Shown here one piece after another: positions 46,242-56,143 of a DNA stretch of 64,000 bases (position 1 is its first letter; each line of letters opens with the position of its first letter). Below the pieces are notes generated by a model. That model made no database searches. It was not told where the DNA came from and saw only the letters and a program-made list of their open reading frames with translations. A program made the translations under genes and the position numbers. Source of the stretch: Leucosporidium creatinivorum (lineage: Eukaryota; Basidiomycota; Microbotryomycetes; Leucosporidiales; Leucosporidiaceae). The stretch lies in assembly GCA_001600635.1 (NCBI GenBank), contig BCKL01000005.1:1018540-1082539 (forward strand), written 5' to 3'.

Positions 46242-46791
46242 TTGAGCTGCTAGTTGTGCGAGTCGTTGGATCGGAGAGGTGGGCACTGGGAGGAGAGAGA
46301 GAGCAAGAGGGAGAGCGACGGTCAGCGTCGGAGCCCTCGTGTGGAGAAAGAGTCACGAAGGAGTCAGGTGAGGGCGGAAACTCACTTGGCAAGCAATTGG
46401 AGTAAGAATGAAGAGATGTCGAGCTACAGAACAGGGAAAGGCAAGAAGGCAAGGCAGATCTGCAGACAAGCTCAAGGGGTCGGCTCGAGAGTTGGCCGGT
46501 CGCTGACCTCACACTGATATAGCTGTAGAAGAGCTCGCTGGGCTACAGGCTACAGCCCCACACAGCAAGCATACTCAATCGAACCTCACCGTCTCCGCTC
46601 TGCTCGCCCGAGCTCTCCTCTCTCACAAGTCCAGCTCTCGGCGCCGGGCTTTCGAATCACATGCTGCTCGGCGATTTCTGAGTCCGACTGTACAGAGCTA
46701 TGCACTACTCTTGAGCTTCATGTACATCACAAACCGACTACAAAAACATGCTAGAGCCGACCAGCAGCCCAGACCCGTTTCGGCGTTCCCC
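46242..46791. other. Upstream region of the aminotransferase and P450 3' side
   Basis: Includes a candidate 5'-untranslated-region intron of the aminotransferase (GTGAGT donor near 46386, GCTGACCG branch word, CTCCCAG acceptor near 46290). It also has GCTGTAG at 46522 and a CTACAGGCTACAGCCCC block at about 46543-46559. No coding sequence seen. Confidence 0.45.
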
Positions 46792-49201
46792 TTAGCTCTC
46801 GTGCACTCGGCGCACCCTCAACGGCATCCTACACCCCTTCTCCTCCTCGCCGACCACGATCGGACTAGTGATAGCTCCTGCACGATGCTCGAGTTTGATG
46901 CTGGAATCTCGAGGGGCGAAAGAGAAGGCGTCGAGCAGGACGGTAAGGATGCTGAGGGGTGGTTCGGCGAAGGTCAGCGATGAGTAAGCAGAGAGTAGGG
47001 GCAAGACTGAAGAGACGGGAGCTTACACCTTCATCTCGAAGATACTGTTGGATGATGGCAGGCAGGACAAAGTTAGCTGCATGTGCTGGAGCCAGCTCGA
47101 AGAGGACGAGCTCGGCTCACGCGAACTTGTAGCCGATGCAGGCTCGAGGGCTGCGAGGATCGAGCTCATGTCAGCAACGGACGACAACAATGCTTCCGAG
47201 ACCGACTCACCCTCCCCAAAAGGTGATCTGCTGTCCCCAAGCTCCCACCGCTCCCTTCCCAACTCCCTCCTCACTCCACCTCTCCATCCTGAACGCATCC
47301 GCATCCTCTCCGTACACCTCTTTACTCCTGTTCATCGCATAGATGGGGAGAAGGACGACCGTTCCCGACTTGATGGGTACGGAGGTGATTTGTTGGCCAT
47401 TTTCAGAGGTGATGGGACTAGACAGAGGGATCGTGTCGTCCGAGGTTGCTTGCCGGAGGGTGTACGGGAGGGAGGGGTGCAGGCGGAGGATCTCGCGCTG
47501 TATGTTAGAGGAGTCAGCATGATAGGAGAGACGCGAGGGAGGCACAACTCACGCAGAAAGCGTCGAGGAAAGGGAGACGATCCAACTCCTCGTAGCCGAG
47601 CTCGGTGTCGTCGCCTCCGAGTACTTCTTTAGCGTCCCTGAGCTCTGTACGCAGCTTTCCTTCCACTTGAGGCTTCTCTGCGAGGGTGTTGAGCGCCCAA
47701 GCGAGCGCACCGGCGGTCGTCTCGGCGCCGGCGAGGACAAAGGTCTGCGAACCGAGAGTCAGTCTCGGGAGCGAGGCGCCAGGTTGAGAAGTACCAAGCT
47801 CACGGTCATCTGTCCCGACAGTTCAGCGTCCGACATGGTGATCTTGGCGTCCTCCAGGTTCGATTTGACTGCCAACGAAGGCCAGGTCAGCGCTCGGCGA
47901 GCACCTCCAGACACCTAACTCACGCATCAACGTCATCAGATCCTTCTTCTCCTCCTCCAACCCCAACCCCAACCCCACCGCACCGACATTCCTCATCTCC
48001 TCCTTCTTCCTCATAAAGATCCTCTCCGTCTCACTCTCCATGGTCTCGAAGCATCTCCGAATCCGCCTCACTTGCTCAACAGGCATCCAGGCGCTCAGGT
48101 CGAAGGGGAGGACGGAGATCAGCTTGCCAGCGAGATTGGCGGCGAGCATGATTCGGGCGGTGGGGCGGAAGGAGGAGGAGAGCATGGTCGAGAAGGCGGC
48201 GCCGAGGGCGTCGGAGGCGGAGGAGAGGGCGTTGAAGGGGTGATCGAAACCGGCTGTGGAGTAAGAGGGTGAGCGAGAAAGGACCCAGATGTATCGTTAG
48301 GGCGCACCAAGTCCGATGATGTCGAGAGCGGCTCGCGAGAGCCACTTCATCGCATCCACGACCGTTTCGCCCTCATCCTTCTCGAACGCTGCAGCGGCAT
48401 GCGAGTCCTTGAAAGCGCTTTCTTCGATTTCTCCTGCCGAGGTGAGGTCGAGCCATTGGTCTCGAAGCTGTGGTGACGGGAGGGTCAGCTTTCGGCCGTC
48501 GCTCAGCGCGAACGATCGTCGAACCTTGTGAGCTACGTCGTAGAAGGTGGGCGTGAGGTCTCGCAGATGAGCAGTCGAGAACGCAGGTGCCATGATCCTC
48601 TTTTGACGGCGGTGGTCGTCTCCTGCAATTGCTTTTTATCAGCGATGGGCCAGCGGGAACGAAGCCATCGCCGAACTCACCTTCTGCATGCTGCAATCCC
48701 TTGCCTAGGATCCTAGCGAGCGGTCCTCGCACTTCTGGTGGCTTCGGATAGCTGTAGCACTCCTTCATAACATGCTGAACGGCCGCTGGGTCGGCCAACA
48801 TCAGACGATCTTCCTGCGAGCGCCGAGATCAGCTTTCGTAGCCCTCGGAGAGCAGCGGGAAGGGCAGCACGTACTCCCAAGAAGCTCTCTACCCTCAGTG
48901 CTCCTCCATACTCCTCTGTCCAGCGTGCGTAGGCAACGCCAGGCTCCTCCGCCAGCGCCTCCTCCCAGCAGCCCGTGAGCAGACTGGTCGATCCAGGACC
49001 GCGAAGGAAGCGCAAGGAGGAGTAGCGAGGTCGAAGATACAGGGCTAGGAGAGCAGAGGTGCAGGCGAGGGCGGTCAACGTGAGCAGAGCGCGTCTGTCA
49101 ACGAGTGGGGGTCAGTGAATTGAGGGCTGAGCTGGCGGCGTGATAGCTTACAGCAGCAGTGGAGGCAGCTCAATCGATCCCGGCCACTCCCACGATGCCA
49201 T
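46792..49201 (-). CDS. Cytochrome P450
   Basis: Heme monooxygenase of the ER membrane. Using the ATG at 49201 gives an anchor: MASWEWPGSIELPPLLLRAL, then LTLTALACTSALLALYLRPR, followed by the Pro/Gly hinge FLRGPGSTSLLTG. HRRQKRIMAPAFSTAHLRDL is the C-helix WxxxR region with Q in place of W. The I-helix oxygen site is FVLAGAETTAGALAWALNTL, the K-helix ExxR is in REILRLHPSLPYTLR, and the PERF region is AFRMERW. The heme loop FWGG is spliced to PRACIGYKFA, which gives FxGGPRxCxG. The end is VRRVHES. About eleven exons. The upstream in-frame-looking ATG at 49257 gives a frame that cannot be spliced to the anchor, so 49201 is preferred. CYP family and substrate not assigned. Confidence 0.9.
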
Positions 49202-49317
49202 CCCGTCGAGTTGAAGCAGCGCGAGGCGATGGCAGGAGCGAGAGCAGCCTGAGGCATGCTCCTCGGGGTGAGCCTCTGAGCGAGAGGGGTGAGATCTCAC
49301 TCTCGCCTGGGAGTGGG

Positions 49318-49329
49318 CTACAGCTGTAG
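49318..49329. promoter_or_regulatory. Palindrome CTACAGCTGTAG upstream of the P450
   Basis: A perfect 12-bp palindrome made of two inverted CTACAGC/GCTGTAG words, about 120 bp upstream of the P450 start and in the convergent space after centrin. It is the strongest single instance of a word that recurs in several promoters here. Function unknown. Confidence 0.5.
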
Positions 49330-49491
49330 GGGATTAGCATCGCAATTCTGTCCTGCTCCCGCTGCTCTTGGAGTCAGCCCGCAAGCCATCGCTGAGCGAG
49401 CTTCGCGTCCACGGGCGACCTAGAAGCCCTACACAGCACAGCGAAGGGGGTATAGTTACAGCTAGAGGGTAGATGCGCATCGCTTCGGTCG

Positions 49492-50196
49492 TCATACATC
49501 GTCCGCCATGATACTGCAGGTGCAGAGAGGTTAGCGGTCGCTTCTCCGCTCCCTTCGCACGCGCCGAGCAGCAGCAACTCACTTGATAAACTCCTTCTCG
49601 TTGATAGCTCCGTCCTCGTCCAGGTCAAACTCGTCAATCATGGCTTTCCTGTAGGGCGAACAGCAGCAGTCAGCCTTCTAGCCCTCGGCGAACGAGCGAG
49701 CACTCTAAACGCACAGCTCCTCGTGATCCAGGTTCTCGCCCAAGTCCTGCGCTACCTTGGCCAGGTGCTCCACTGTGATCCTCTTGCCTTCTGGTGCAAA
49801 CAGCTTGAACGCCCGCTTGAGCTCGTCCATCGGGTCGCGCGCGAGAATCATCTTGGTCACTGGGACGCGTCGAGGGTCAGCTGTAGCCTGGCACCGAGCG
49901 AGGGATACAGCAGAGCACTCACAGACTTGAATGAAGGCCTGCTCGCCAATGTAGCCCTGTCCATCGCCGTTGCTGTTGAGGATCTGCAGCACCTGTGCCT
50001 TCTTCTGGTCGAACCCGAGCGCTCGCATCGCTACCTTGAGCTCGTGGTAGTCGATCCGCCCGTCCTTGTCCATGTCGAACAGCTGGAACGCCTCGGTGAT
50101 CTCCAAGTGCTGGTCTTGTGAGAGCGAAGAGGGAGCGTGTTGGCCGCGCGAGTGGGAGGAGGACCGCCCTGCCGCTTTGTTGGCGCTGTAGGACAT
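49492..50196 (-). CDS. CDC31: Centrin (Cdc31)
   Basis: EF-hand protein of the spindle pole body or centrosome. The start is [20 protein letters not shown], a basic/Ser-rich tail typical of centrins, then [22 protein letters not shown]1 is [12 protein letters not shown] (canonical). [17 protein letters not shown] leads to EF2, [12 protein letters not shown] (weak). EF3 is [12 protein letters not shown], degenerate and unlikely to bind calcium. EF4 is [13 protein letters not shown] (canonical). The last exon encodes only NIMADDV after FI, close to the centrin ending. Five exons. Length and the KRAFKLF and [10 protein letters not shown] blocks fit Cdc31/centrin better than calmodulin. Confidence 0.94.
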
Positions 50197-50657
50197 GGCT
50201 GAGGGTGCTGGAGTGAATATACAGGTACAGAAGTGTTTGCTGGTGCTCGGGAGCGGCGAGAGACGAGACGAGGAAACGGGAAGAGACAGAGCCTTAGCGC
50301 GTCGCGTCGGCTTGGAAGTCTTCCATTGCGGCACTGGAGTACATAAGGAAGGAACGGACAGAGCAGCAGGATGTAGACATAGCCTAGCTCTCTCGCTAGC
50401 TCTCTCGCTACTCTCACTAATCAGTCAAAAGTAACGCCGAGCACTAGAGATGATCGCCGAGCCGCTCTCGCGTCGCATCCGCTCGGAAAGTGTACAGTGA
50501 AGGTCCCGATGCATGCTCAAGCGGTGGAGTAGACCTCTCTCGCGTTTCTCCACTCAGCGGCGCGGCTTATGGAAGACAGCGGATCAGGCTCGGCGAAGAG
50601 GCGAGCTGAACTCGGGCCGAGAGGCATGGTAGACTCACTATTTCTCCTCCGCCGACA
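50197..50657. other. Centrin promoter and BTB-D 3' region
   Basis: Centrin upstream sequence on the left and BTB-D 3' untranslated sequence on the right. A GTGAGT donor lies about 30 nt past the BTB-D stop, but no clear branch site plus acceptor could be paired with it. Confidence 0.35.
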
Positions 50658-51941
50658 TCAGAGCTCGGTAGCTAAGCGAATCGACACTGCACTCGACCAC
50701 TCGACTACGCCGGCGTCCACGAGCTTCTTGAAGTGCTTCATCCCCTCGCTCGACTTGACGGCGCTCCAATGTTCGGCAGCGAAAGCCACGACGACTTCGG
50801 CGACCTCGTCGTAAGCGGCAGTCGTATCCGAGAAGAGCTCGAAGGCGACGTTCTGGACCGTGAGCTGCGAGGCGATGGACTTGAGGGCAAGCGCTTGCAG
50901 GTGGGCGCGGCCGAGGAGATGAGCGAGACGGTAGACCGACTTGGGGGAGGCGGCGAAAGGGAGGTGAGGATGAGCCTTCGTCTTGTTGATGACAGCGGAG
51001 ATACGGCGCGCCTTCACCTCCTCGCGAGAGAGGAATGTCGAAGTGTAGGTAGAGGAGAGTGGGGCGAAGGTGATGTACTCCGTCGCCAGCCAGACGAGAA
51101 CTGCCTTGTAAGTGGTGTACGCCGCCTCCGTGACGACGATCTCCTGGTATGTGCTGCTGCACTTGTTCTCTGTGCCCTCCTTGGCGCGGCCGAGGTCGAC
51201 CCTCCTCGCTTGATCCGTCTCGTCGTCCGAATCGTGGAAGGAGTCTGTCGCCGGCTGTTCCAGCAAAGTCGAGCTCGAAATGCTCTTGCTCTCAAAGTCC
51301 AGAGTAGCTTGCCCCTCCGAGAAGTCGGAGGAGAGCTGGTCGCTCCGGTAGGGTGACGATCCCTTGAGGAGCGCCGAGCTGGTCCAAATCTCGGCTTTGC
51401 AGCGAGGGAATCCAAGTCGGATGTTGTTGGGGTGACGCGAGTTGAGGATACCTGTAAGGGAGATGGTGAGCGAGCTTTCATGCTCTGCAGCCCCTGCAGT
51501 ACTCACCGGAAACTGAGGACGCCAGAGTGGCAAGCTTCGGCGAGTTCGGCGACATTCCCCACTACTCAGACCGATCTCCAGTCTGACGCTGAGCTCAGTT
51601 TGAGCTACCCCCGCCATAAAGATCCGCCCTCCCACCACCTTGAGCTTGCCGCTCGAGAGTAGCTTCAAGCTCGGCAGGAGATCTACGACCGTGTTCTTCA
51701 CGGCTAGAGTTGCTTTGTCGAGCGAAGCCGAAACCACGATCTTGGCGACGCCTTCGAGGCTGCCTTCTCCGCGCATCCAACAAAGCTCGTACGAAGTGCC
51801 GTTCGGATCGTGCTTGAGCGTAACGTTGCAGCTCTCGGTGTCGCTCAGCGGGGCGGGCAGGGAGACGACGACGTCTCGAGTGGTGCCGAGCGCAATGTCG
51901 TAGGTGAAGAGCGAGAGAAGCGAATCCTTTGGAGCGGTCAT
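50658..51941 (-). CDS. BTB/POZ-domain protein, family member D (splice/frame ambiguous)
   Basis: Read straight through, one open frame of about 427 residues starts MTAPKDSLLSLFTYDIALGT. The N-terminal region has YELCWMRGEGSLEGVAKIVV and ELSVRLEIGLSS. The BTB part is SRHPNNIRLGFPRCKAEIWT, SSALLKGSSPYRSDQLSSDF, an acidic stretch (FHDSDDETDQARR), AAYTTYKAVLVWLATEYITF, SPKSVYRLAHLLGRAHLQAL and VVVAFAAEHWSAVK. At the family intron position a good 55-nt intron (51506-51452, GTGAGT to CTTACAG) exists. Removing it would shift the frame, because exon 1 ends in phase 0 where the paralogues end in phase 1. In the alternative frame just before the donor, SPKLATLASSVS looks more family-like, which suggests a small indel in exon 1. 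Either the intron is retained or the gene is damaged. Confidence 0.72.
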   Translation of the reverse strand: MTAPKDSLLSLFTYDIALGTTRDVVVSLPAPLSDTESCNVTLKHDPNGTSYELCWMRGEGSLEGVAKIVVSASLDKATLAVKNTVVDLLPSLKLLSSGKLKVVGGRIFMAGVAQTELSVRLEIGLSSGECRRTRRSLPLWRPQFPVSTAGAAEHESSLTISLTGILNSRHPNNIRLGFPRCKAEIWTSSALLKGSSPYRSDQLSSDFSEGQATLDFESKSISSSTLLEQPATDSFHDSDDETDQARRVDLGRAKEGTENKCSSTYQEIVVTEAAYTTYKAVLVWLATEYITFAPLSSTYTSTFLSREEVKARRISAVINKTKAHPHLPFAASPKSVYRLAHLLGRAHLQALALKSIASQLTVQNVAFELFSDTTAAYDEVAEVVVAFAAEHWSAVKSSEGMKHFKKLVDAGVVEWSSAVSIRLATEL

Positions 51942-51964
51942 GAGAAGTCGAGACGAGACGAGAC

Positions 51965-52036
51965 GAGCAAGTTGTGGTGGGAGAGCAAGCTTCGAAAACT
52001 GAATTCTCACGTCTCACGCGCGCTCGCACGGACCAC
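51965..52036 (-). promoter_or_regulatory. Two-box BTB-family upstream element (BTB-D)
   Basis: On the minus strand GTGGTCCGTG (52036-52027) is followed by a box ending CTCCCACCACAACTTGCTC (to 51965). The spacer is less conserved than in the BTB-E and F copies. Box 2 ends only about 24 nt before the ATG. Confidence 0.65.
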
Positions 52037-52528
52037 CTCCGAGGGGGCGAAGCAGGGACGAGAAGCATCGAAGCGAGTCTAACATCCTACAGACACTTCC
52101 TATTGCTTTCTCGAGCTCCGTAGCACGTTTCGGGACTTGATCAGAGCAACGCCGAGCCATTGTCTTGCGCTGGCCTTCCCCTGCACTCTCTGCCCTTGAC
52201 TGGCAAGAGCTCGTTTCTTCTCTCTCTGGGCTGCTGTGTCTCTGGTAGCTCTCGCGGTCGTCCGCAGGAGCTGAGTACAAGCAGATCTTGCTTTGGCGCC
52301 CGGCTCGGCGATGCATTCGGGGCTTCACGATCACTCTCCTCGTTTGCAGAGCTTAGGAGACTGCAGGACTTTGCACATCGTATCGTTCGTGTGGTAAGGT
52401 TCTTCTCGAGCTCTTCCAAGCTAAGTGTCAGCGCGTCGTCGGCCTGCGAAGGAGGAGGAGGAAGGTCAGCTCGATGCTCCTCGTCTCCTCGTCTCTGCAG
52501 TCTCGACTCACCACTCTCCACCGACTCC
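52037..52528. other. Spacer between BTB-D and BTB-E, with BTB-E 3' intron
   Basis: The right end holds the candidate 3'-untranslated-region intron of BTB-E (52511 to 52444; GTGAGT donor, GAGCTGACC branch word, CGCAG acceptor), 17 nt after the distal stop. The rest is unassigned. Confidence 0.5.
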
Positions 52529-53795
52529 TCACGAAAGCCTCTTCATCAACTCAAGCGACACCTTCCCCGACAGCTCGATATCCCCCTTCTTCTGCTCCGC
52601 CTCGAGCGCCTTCATCGCCGAGCTCTGCTTCACCTTGGCCCAATTCTTCGAAGCGAAGGCGATCACAATGTCGGCGATGTCATCATAGACGGCGATGACA
52701 TCTGAGAAGAGCTCGTAGGCTACGTTGTCGATGGTGAGTTGGGAAGAAATGGACTTGAGAGCAAGTGACCGAAGCTCGGCGAGTGACAGAAGGTGATCGA
52801 GGCGGTAGATGGATTTGGGGGAGGCAGGGAGAGAGAGCGAGGAGGAGGAATTGGCGTCATCCACGATACGAGAAGTACCGCCGGCACGAACAGCCGAGGA
52901 GAGGTGAGCGAAAGCGATGTGGCCGGTCGCCATCCAGACGAGGACGGCGCGGTAGGTGGTGTAGGCGGTCTCCGTGACGACTAGCTCCTAGAAGGGATGA
53001 GAGCAGTTCTTCTCGTCCCCTTGCGAGCTGCTGAGCTTCTCCTTCCCTACGTGTGTCGAGCTGTCGTCCTTCTCGTCGTCCGAGTCGTCGAAGCCGCTCG
53101 AGTTCTCCCAGCGACCTTCCCTTCCATCCTCGCCGAATTGGTCCCACGTTATATCCTTCCTCATCTGACTCTCGGAGAACCCGGACGTGAGGACCTGGAC
53201 AAAGTAGTGGGATTTGCGCGAGAGCAGCGCCGAGCTTGTCCAAAGATCTCGGCCGACGGAGGGGAAGTAGATGCGCACGTCGTTGGGGTGACGGCTGGCG
53301 ATGTAGGCTGAGAGTGAGGGTCAGTACATGGTAGAGCTATAAAGGGATCGTGGCATGCTCACCAGTGAGCGTCGCAGCAGCTTGATCGGGTGCGAGAGCC
53401 TTGCCGAGGACAGGTTTTGTGATTGAGCCCCACTCTTTCGGCGTGAGCGTCAGTCGGGCGCGAATGATATAGCTGCCGCGTAGGTCAATCATGCAGCTGG
53501 ACTCTCCAGCTTCACACTCATACGGGCGCCCGACGAAGCTGTGAGTGCTGGTCCCCCAGCCGCCGGCCGTCATCACCTCCAGAGCTCCGGGCACCTCGTG
53601 CTCGAGGGTAGCAGGGTCCCAGCGTATAACATAGGCATAAGAGTTGCCGCCGTGAATGTACGAGTGCTGCGTCGTTACCGAGACTGACCAGCTCCCCAAG
53701 CCTTCGAGGGCGGGAGGAAATGGGATGGCAGTCTCGGAGCAAGGAGTTGTCGGTAAAGAGAAGGTAAAGATCGAGGAGAATAGCTTGACGCTCAT
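52529..53795 (-). pseudogene. BTB/POZ family member E, with an in-frame TAG (may be spliced out)
   Basis: Exon 1 (53795-53363) starts MSVKLFSSIFTFSLPTTPCS and has AYVIRWDPATLEHEVPGALE. Exon 2 starts 53307 and reads AYIASRHPNDVRIYFPSVGR, SALLSRKSHYFVQVLTSGFS and an acidic insert (DDSDDEKDDSSTH), then meets TAG at 52990-52988, where the paralogues have His (HPFHEI). The frame continues intact to 52529: TAYTTYRAVLVWMATGHIAF, SPKSIYRLDHLLSLAELRSL, FASKNWAKVKQSSAMKALEA and ELMKRLS. The TAG is also the end of a candidate 63-nt intron (53050-52988, GTAGGG to CTTCTAG) that begins and ends in phase 0. Its removal would join DDSSTH to ELVVTE and skip the stop. So this is either a damaged gene or one with a new intron. 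Confidence 0.7.
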
Positions 53796-53848
53796 GCTGT
53801 GAGATCTGAAACGATTGGAGCGGTGGTTTGCTGGAGAGGAGCTGGAAC

Positions 53849-53919
53849 GAGCAGGTTGTGGGACAAAGTCAACCTTCGAATCTCGAGTTCGTTGCCTTTC
53901 CCCTCAGCGCACGGACCAC
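53849..53919 (-). promoter_or_regulatory. Two-box BTB-family upstream element (BTB-E)
   Basis: On the minus strand GTGGTCCGTG (53919-53910) is followed by GAGATTCGAAGGTTGAC and a box ending TCCCACAACCTGCTC (to 53849). The spacer matches the BTB-F copy closely. It ends about 54 nt before the ATG. Confidence 0.72.
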
Positions 53920-54416
53920 ACTTTCAACATTGAGGCAAAGGCTTGCGGTTGCAGAGCAAGGATCGCAGAGACGCTGCAAAGAGTAGCTGTTGTGTAGCGA
54001 AGCTTCCTGCAGCAACAAAGTCAGCTCGCTTCGCTGGAGGCTCCGAGAGCATCAACGAGCCACCTTGCACCTTTTCCGACACGCTGCGCTCTCGTAGTCT
54101 GTCTCGCTTGCTTCTTGAGCTACAGCTGTGCCTCTTTCCTCTGCATCCCGTCAACTCGAACGCGAGCCGCTTCGTCCTGGTCTTCGCCGTGCTCGGCGCT
54201 CGGCGCTCGGCTCTCAGCTTCTGGTCGCGCTCCTCTCAGAGCGGTGCTCCAGCTCGGTCGCGTCTTGGCATCACAGATCATATCTCAGCGCCACAGTACC
54301 TTCCGAAGCTTGGCACAGGTAGCTCGTCGGTGGTCTGCGAAGGGCGAGCGGAGGTCAGCTCGCTCGTGGCTCGTCTCGACGCGTTCAATGCTCAGCAAAC
54401 CTCTCCCGCACACACG
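53920..54416. other. Spacer between BTB-E and BTB-F
   Basis: No gene recognised. The right end is BTB-F 3' sequence with GAGCTGACC and CTTCGCAG words (minus strand, 54360-54335), resembling the 3' intron of the paralogues, although no good donor was found after the BTB-F stop. Confidence 0.4.
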
Positions 54417-55664
54417 CTAGAACAGCTTCATCAACTTCATCGACAGCTTCCCTGACAACTCGATCTCGCCTGCCTGCAGCTTCGTATCCAAGTCCTTCAT
54501 CGCCGAGCTCTTCTTGACCTTGGCCCAATTGTTCGCGGCCAAGGCGACGACGACTTCCGCAATCTCGTCGTAGGTGGAAGTGACATCAGAGAAAAGCTCG
54601 TGGGCGACTGAGTCGACGGTGAGTTGTGAGGCGATGGACTTGAGGGCGAGTGACTGAAGGTCGGCGAGAGAGAGTAGGTGGGCGAGGCGGTACACGGACT
54701 TGGGCGAGGCGTGGAGTGAGAGGGAGGCAGATGAGCCTGCTTTGGTGGTGTCGTCCTTCTGACTAGCCGACGTGCCGCTAGCGCGAATAGTCGAGGAGAG
54801 AGGCGAGAAGGGGATGTGTCCAGTTGCCATCCAGACGAGAACGGCGCGGTAGGTGGTGTAGGAGGTCTCGTGGACGATGATCTCGTGGAAGGGGTGCGAG
54901 CAACTTTCCTCCTTCTCTGCAGCGCTGCATACCTTCTCATCCTCGACCTGCGCCGATGCATCGTCCTTCTCGTCGTCCGAGTCGTCGACGCTGCTCGTCG
55001 TGTGTTGACGCTCTTCTCTTTGGTCCTCCTTGCTCTTTGGCTGCGAGAGTGTCGTCTTCTTCTGGCTTTCCAAGAAACCCGACTGGAAGAGCTGGGCAAA
55101 GTAGGGCGACTTGGTCGAGAGTAGCGCCGAACTGGTCCAGAGATCTCGGCCGATGCGAGGGAAGTAGAGTCGGACGTCGGTAGGGTGACGGTCGAAAAGC
55201 GAGTCTGTGGGATAAAAGTCGTCAAGCGAGGCTTCTGGGGGCGTCTACCTCCCGACTTACCAGCGACGTACGAAGCGGCGCTCTCTACGTCCACCGCAGC
55301 CAGCTCGGCTTCCTCGCCGCTCATGCTGATCTCGAGGCTGAGCCTAATCTCCTTGCCATCTGAACAGGCAAAGTAACATTCACCCGTCGTCTTCGAGTTG
55401 ACGATTGCCAGCATATTCGGCCCCTCCTCCGACTTGAGGAACTTCAAGTTGGCCCCCGTCAACTCCAGCTTCGTGATTCGTCGAAGATCGCCAGCACCTT
55501 CCCAGCGAACGGTGCCGAAAAGAAGAAGCCGTTGGGCCGCCGAGTGGCGTCGTGTGGAGCGTCCAGCTCTCGAGGTTCGACAGGGAGGGAGGAAGACGAA
55601 TCGGCTGCCTCTTGAAGGGCACGCAGGGAGACTTGAAGGTGAAGGTGGAGGTGACGAGCTCCAT
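54417..55664 (-). pseudogene. BTB/POZ family member F with a frame disagreement in exon 1
   Basis: Exon 1 (55664-55261) starts MELVTSTFTFKSPCVPFKRQ and reads on to NLESWTLHTTPLGG. The rest of the exon is family-like only in another frame (LLFGTVRWEGAGDLRRITKL, RLSLEISMSGEEAELAAVDV). Exon 1 is 404 nt where the family phase needs 3n+1, so a one-base insertion, or an equivalent change near the CTTCTTCTTTT run at about 55530, is likely. Exon 2 (55204-54417) is intact: DRHPTDVRLYFPRIGRDLWT, SALLSTKSPYFAQLFQSGFL, an acidic insert with DDSDDEKDDASA, SYTTYRAVLVWMATGHIPFS, SPKSVYRLAHLLSLADLQSL and ELSGKLSMKLMKLF. It could be a recent pseudogene, a sequencing error in a homopolymer-like run, or a gene with an unseen exon arrangement. 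Exon 2 is the member closest to BTB-B. Confidence 0.68.
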
Positions 55665-55728
55665 ATTCTGGGGAAGGAGAGGTCTTGATGAGACGAGTCG
55701 AGCGGCGAGGGGGCGAAGAAGCGCAAAC

Positions 55729-55799
55729 GAGCAAGTTGTGGGAGGAAGTCAACCTTCGAATCTCGATTTCGTCGCCCTTGTCCTCGGCACACGGACCAC
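55729..55799 (-). promoter_or_regulatory. Two-box BTB-family upstream element (BTB-F)
   Basis: On the minus strand GTGGTCCGTG (55799-55790) is followed by CGACGAAATCGAGATTCG, then AAGGTTGACTTCCTCCCAC and AACTTGCTC (to 55729). The spacer matches the plus-strand BTB-A copy (GAGGACAAGGGCGGCGAAAT), showing conservation across 46 kb. It ends about 65 nt before the ATG. Confidence 0.75.
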
Positions 55800-56143
55800 A
55801 ATCTGAAGCGGTGTCGGTTGCGTGGGCGAGGCAAGACAGTTGAAAGTGTTACAGAGCTCACCTCTGACCTCCTCTGCTGCTAGTGCGCCAACCCATGCCT
55901 GGCATTTGCTCAACGCCGAGGGTCCTGTTTCGCCTCACGCTCGCCTTCTCAAGGAGCGACTAGACCGGCGAAGAGGTCCACCGAAATGTGAGATCATCTT
56001 TCAGTACAGCGCAAATCTTCTTTCGGTCTCAGAAAACTCCAGCTCCGCCTGCAAGACCGAGACCGAGTCAGCGATCACCGAGCTCAGATTCGGCGCCGAC
56101 CTGCTGAAAGCTCACCGTCACCGACCCTCCCTCAAGCTCCAGC
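55800..56143. other. Spacer between BTB-F and BTB-G, with BTB-G 3' intron
   Basis: The right end holds a candidate 3'-untranslated-region intron of BTB-G on the minus strand (56115 to 56049; GTGAGC donor, CGCTGACTC branch word, CTTGCAG acceptor), 28 nt after the stop. The rest is unassigned. Confidence 0.5.

Noticed and set aside
46242-46290. Possible N-terminal extension of the aminotransferase resembling a PTS2 signal (RLAQLAAQM)
   Set aside because: The frame upstream of the ATG is open but has no ATG, and the last position does not fit the PTS2 consensus.
49202-49257. ATG at 49257 (MPQAALAP) as P450 start
   Set aside because: That frame cannot be spliced to the membrane anchor; the ATG at 49201 joins it cleanly.
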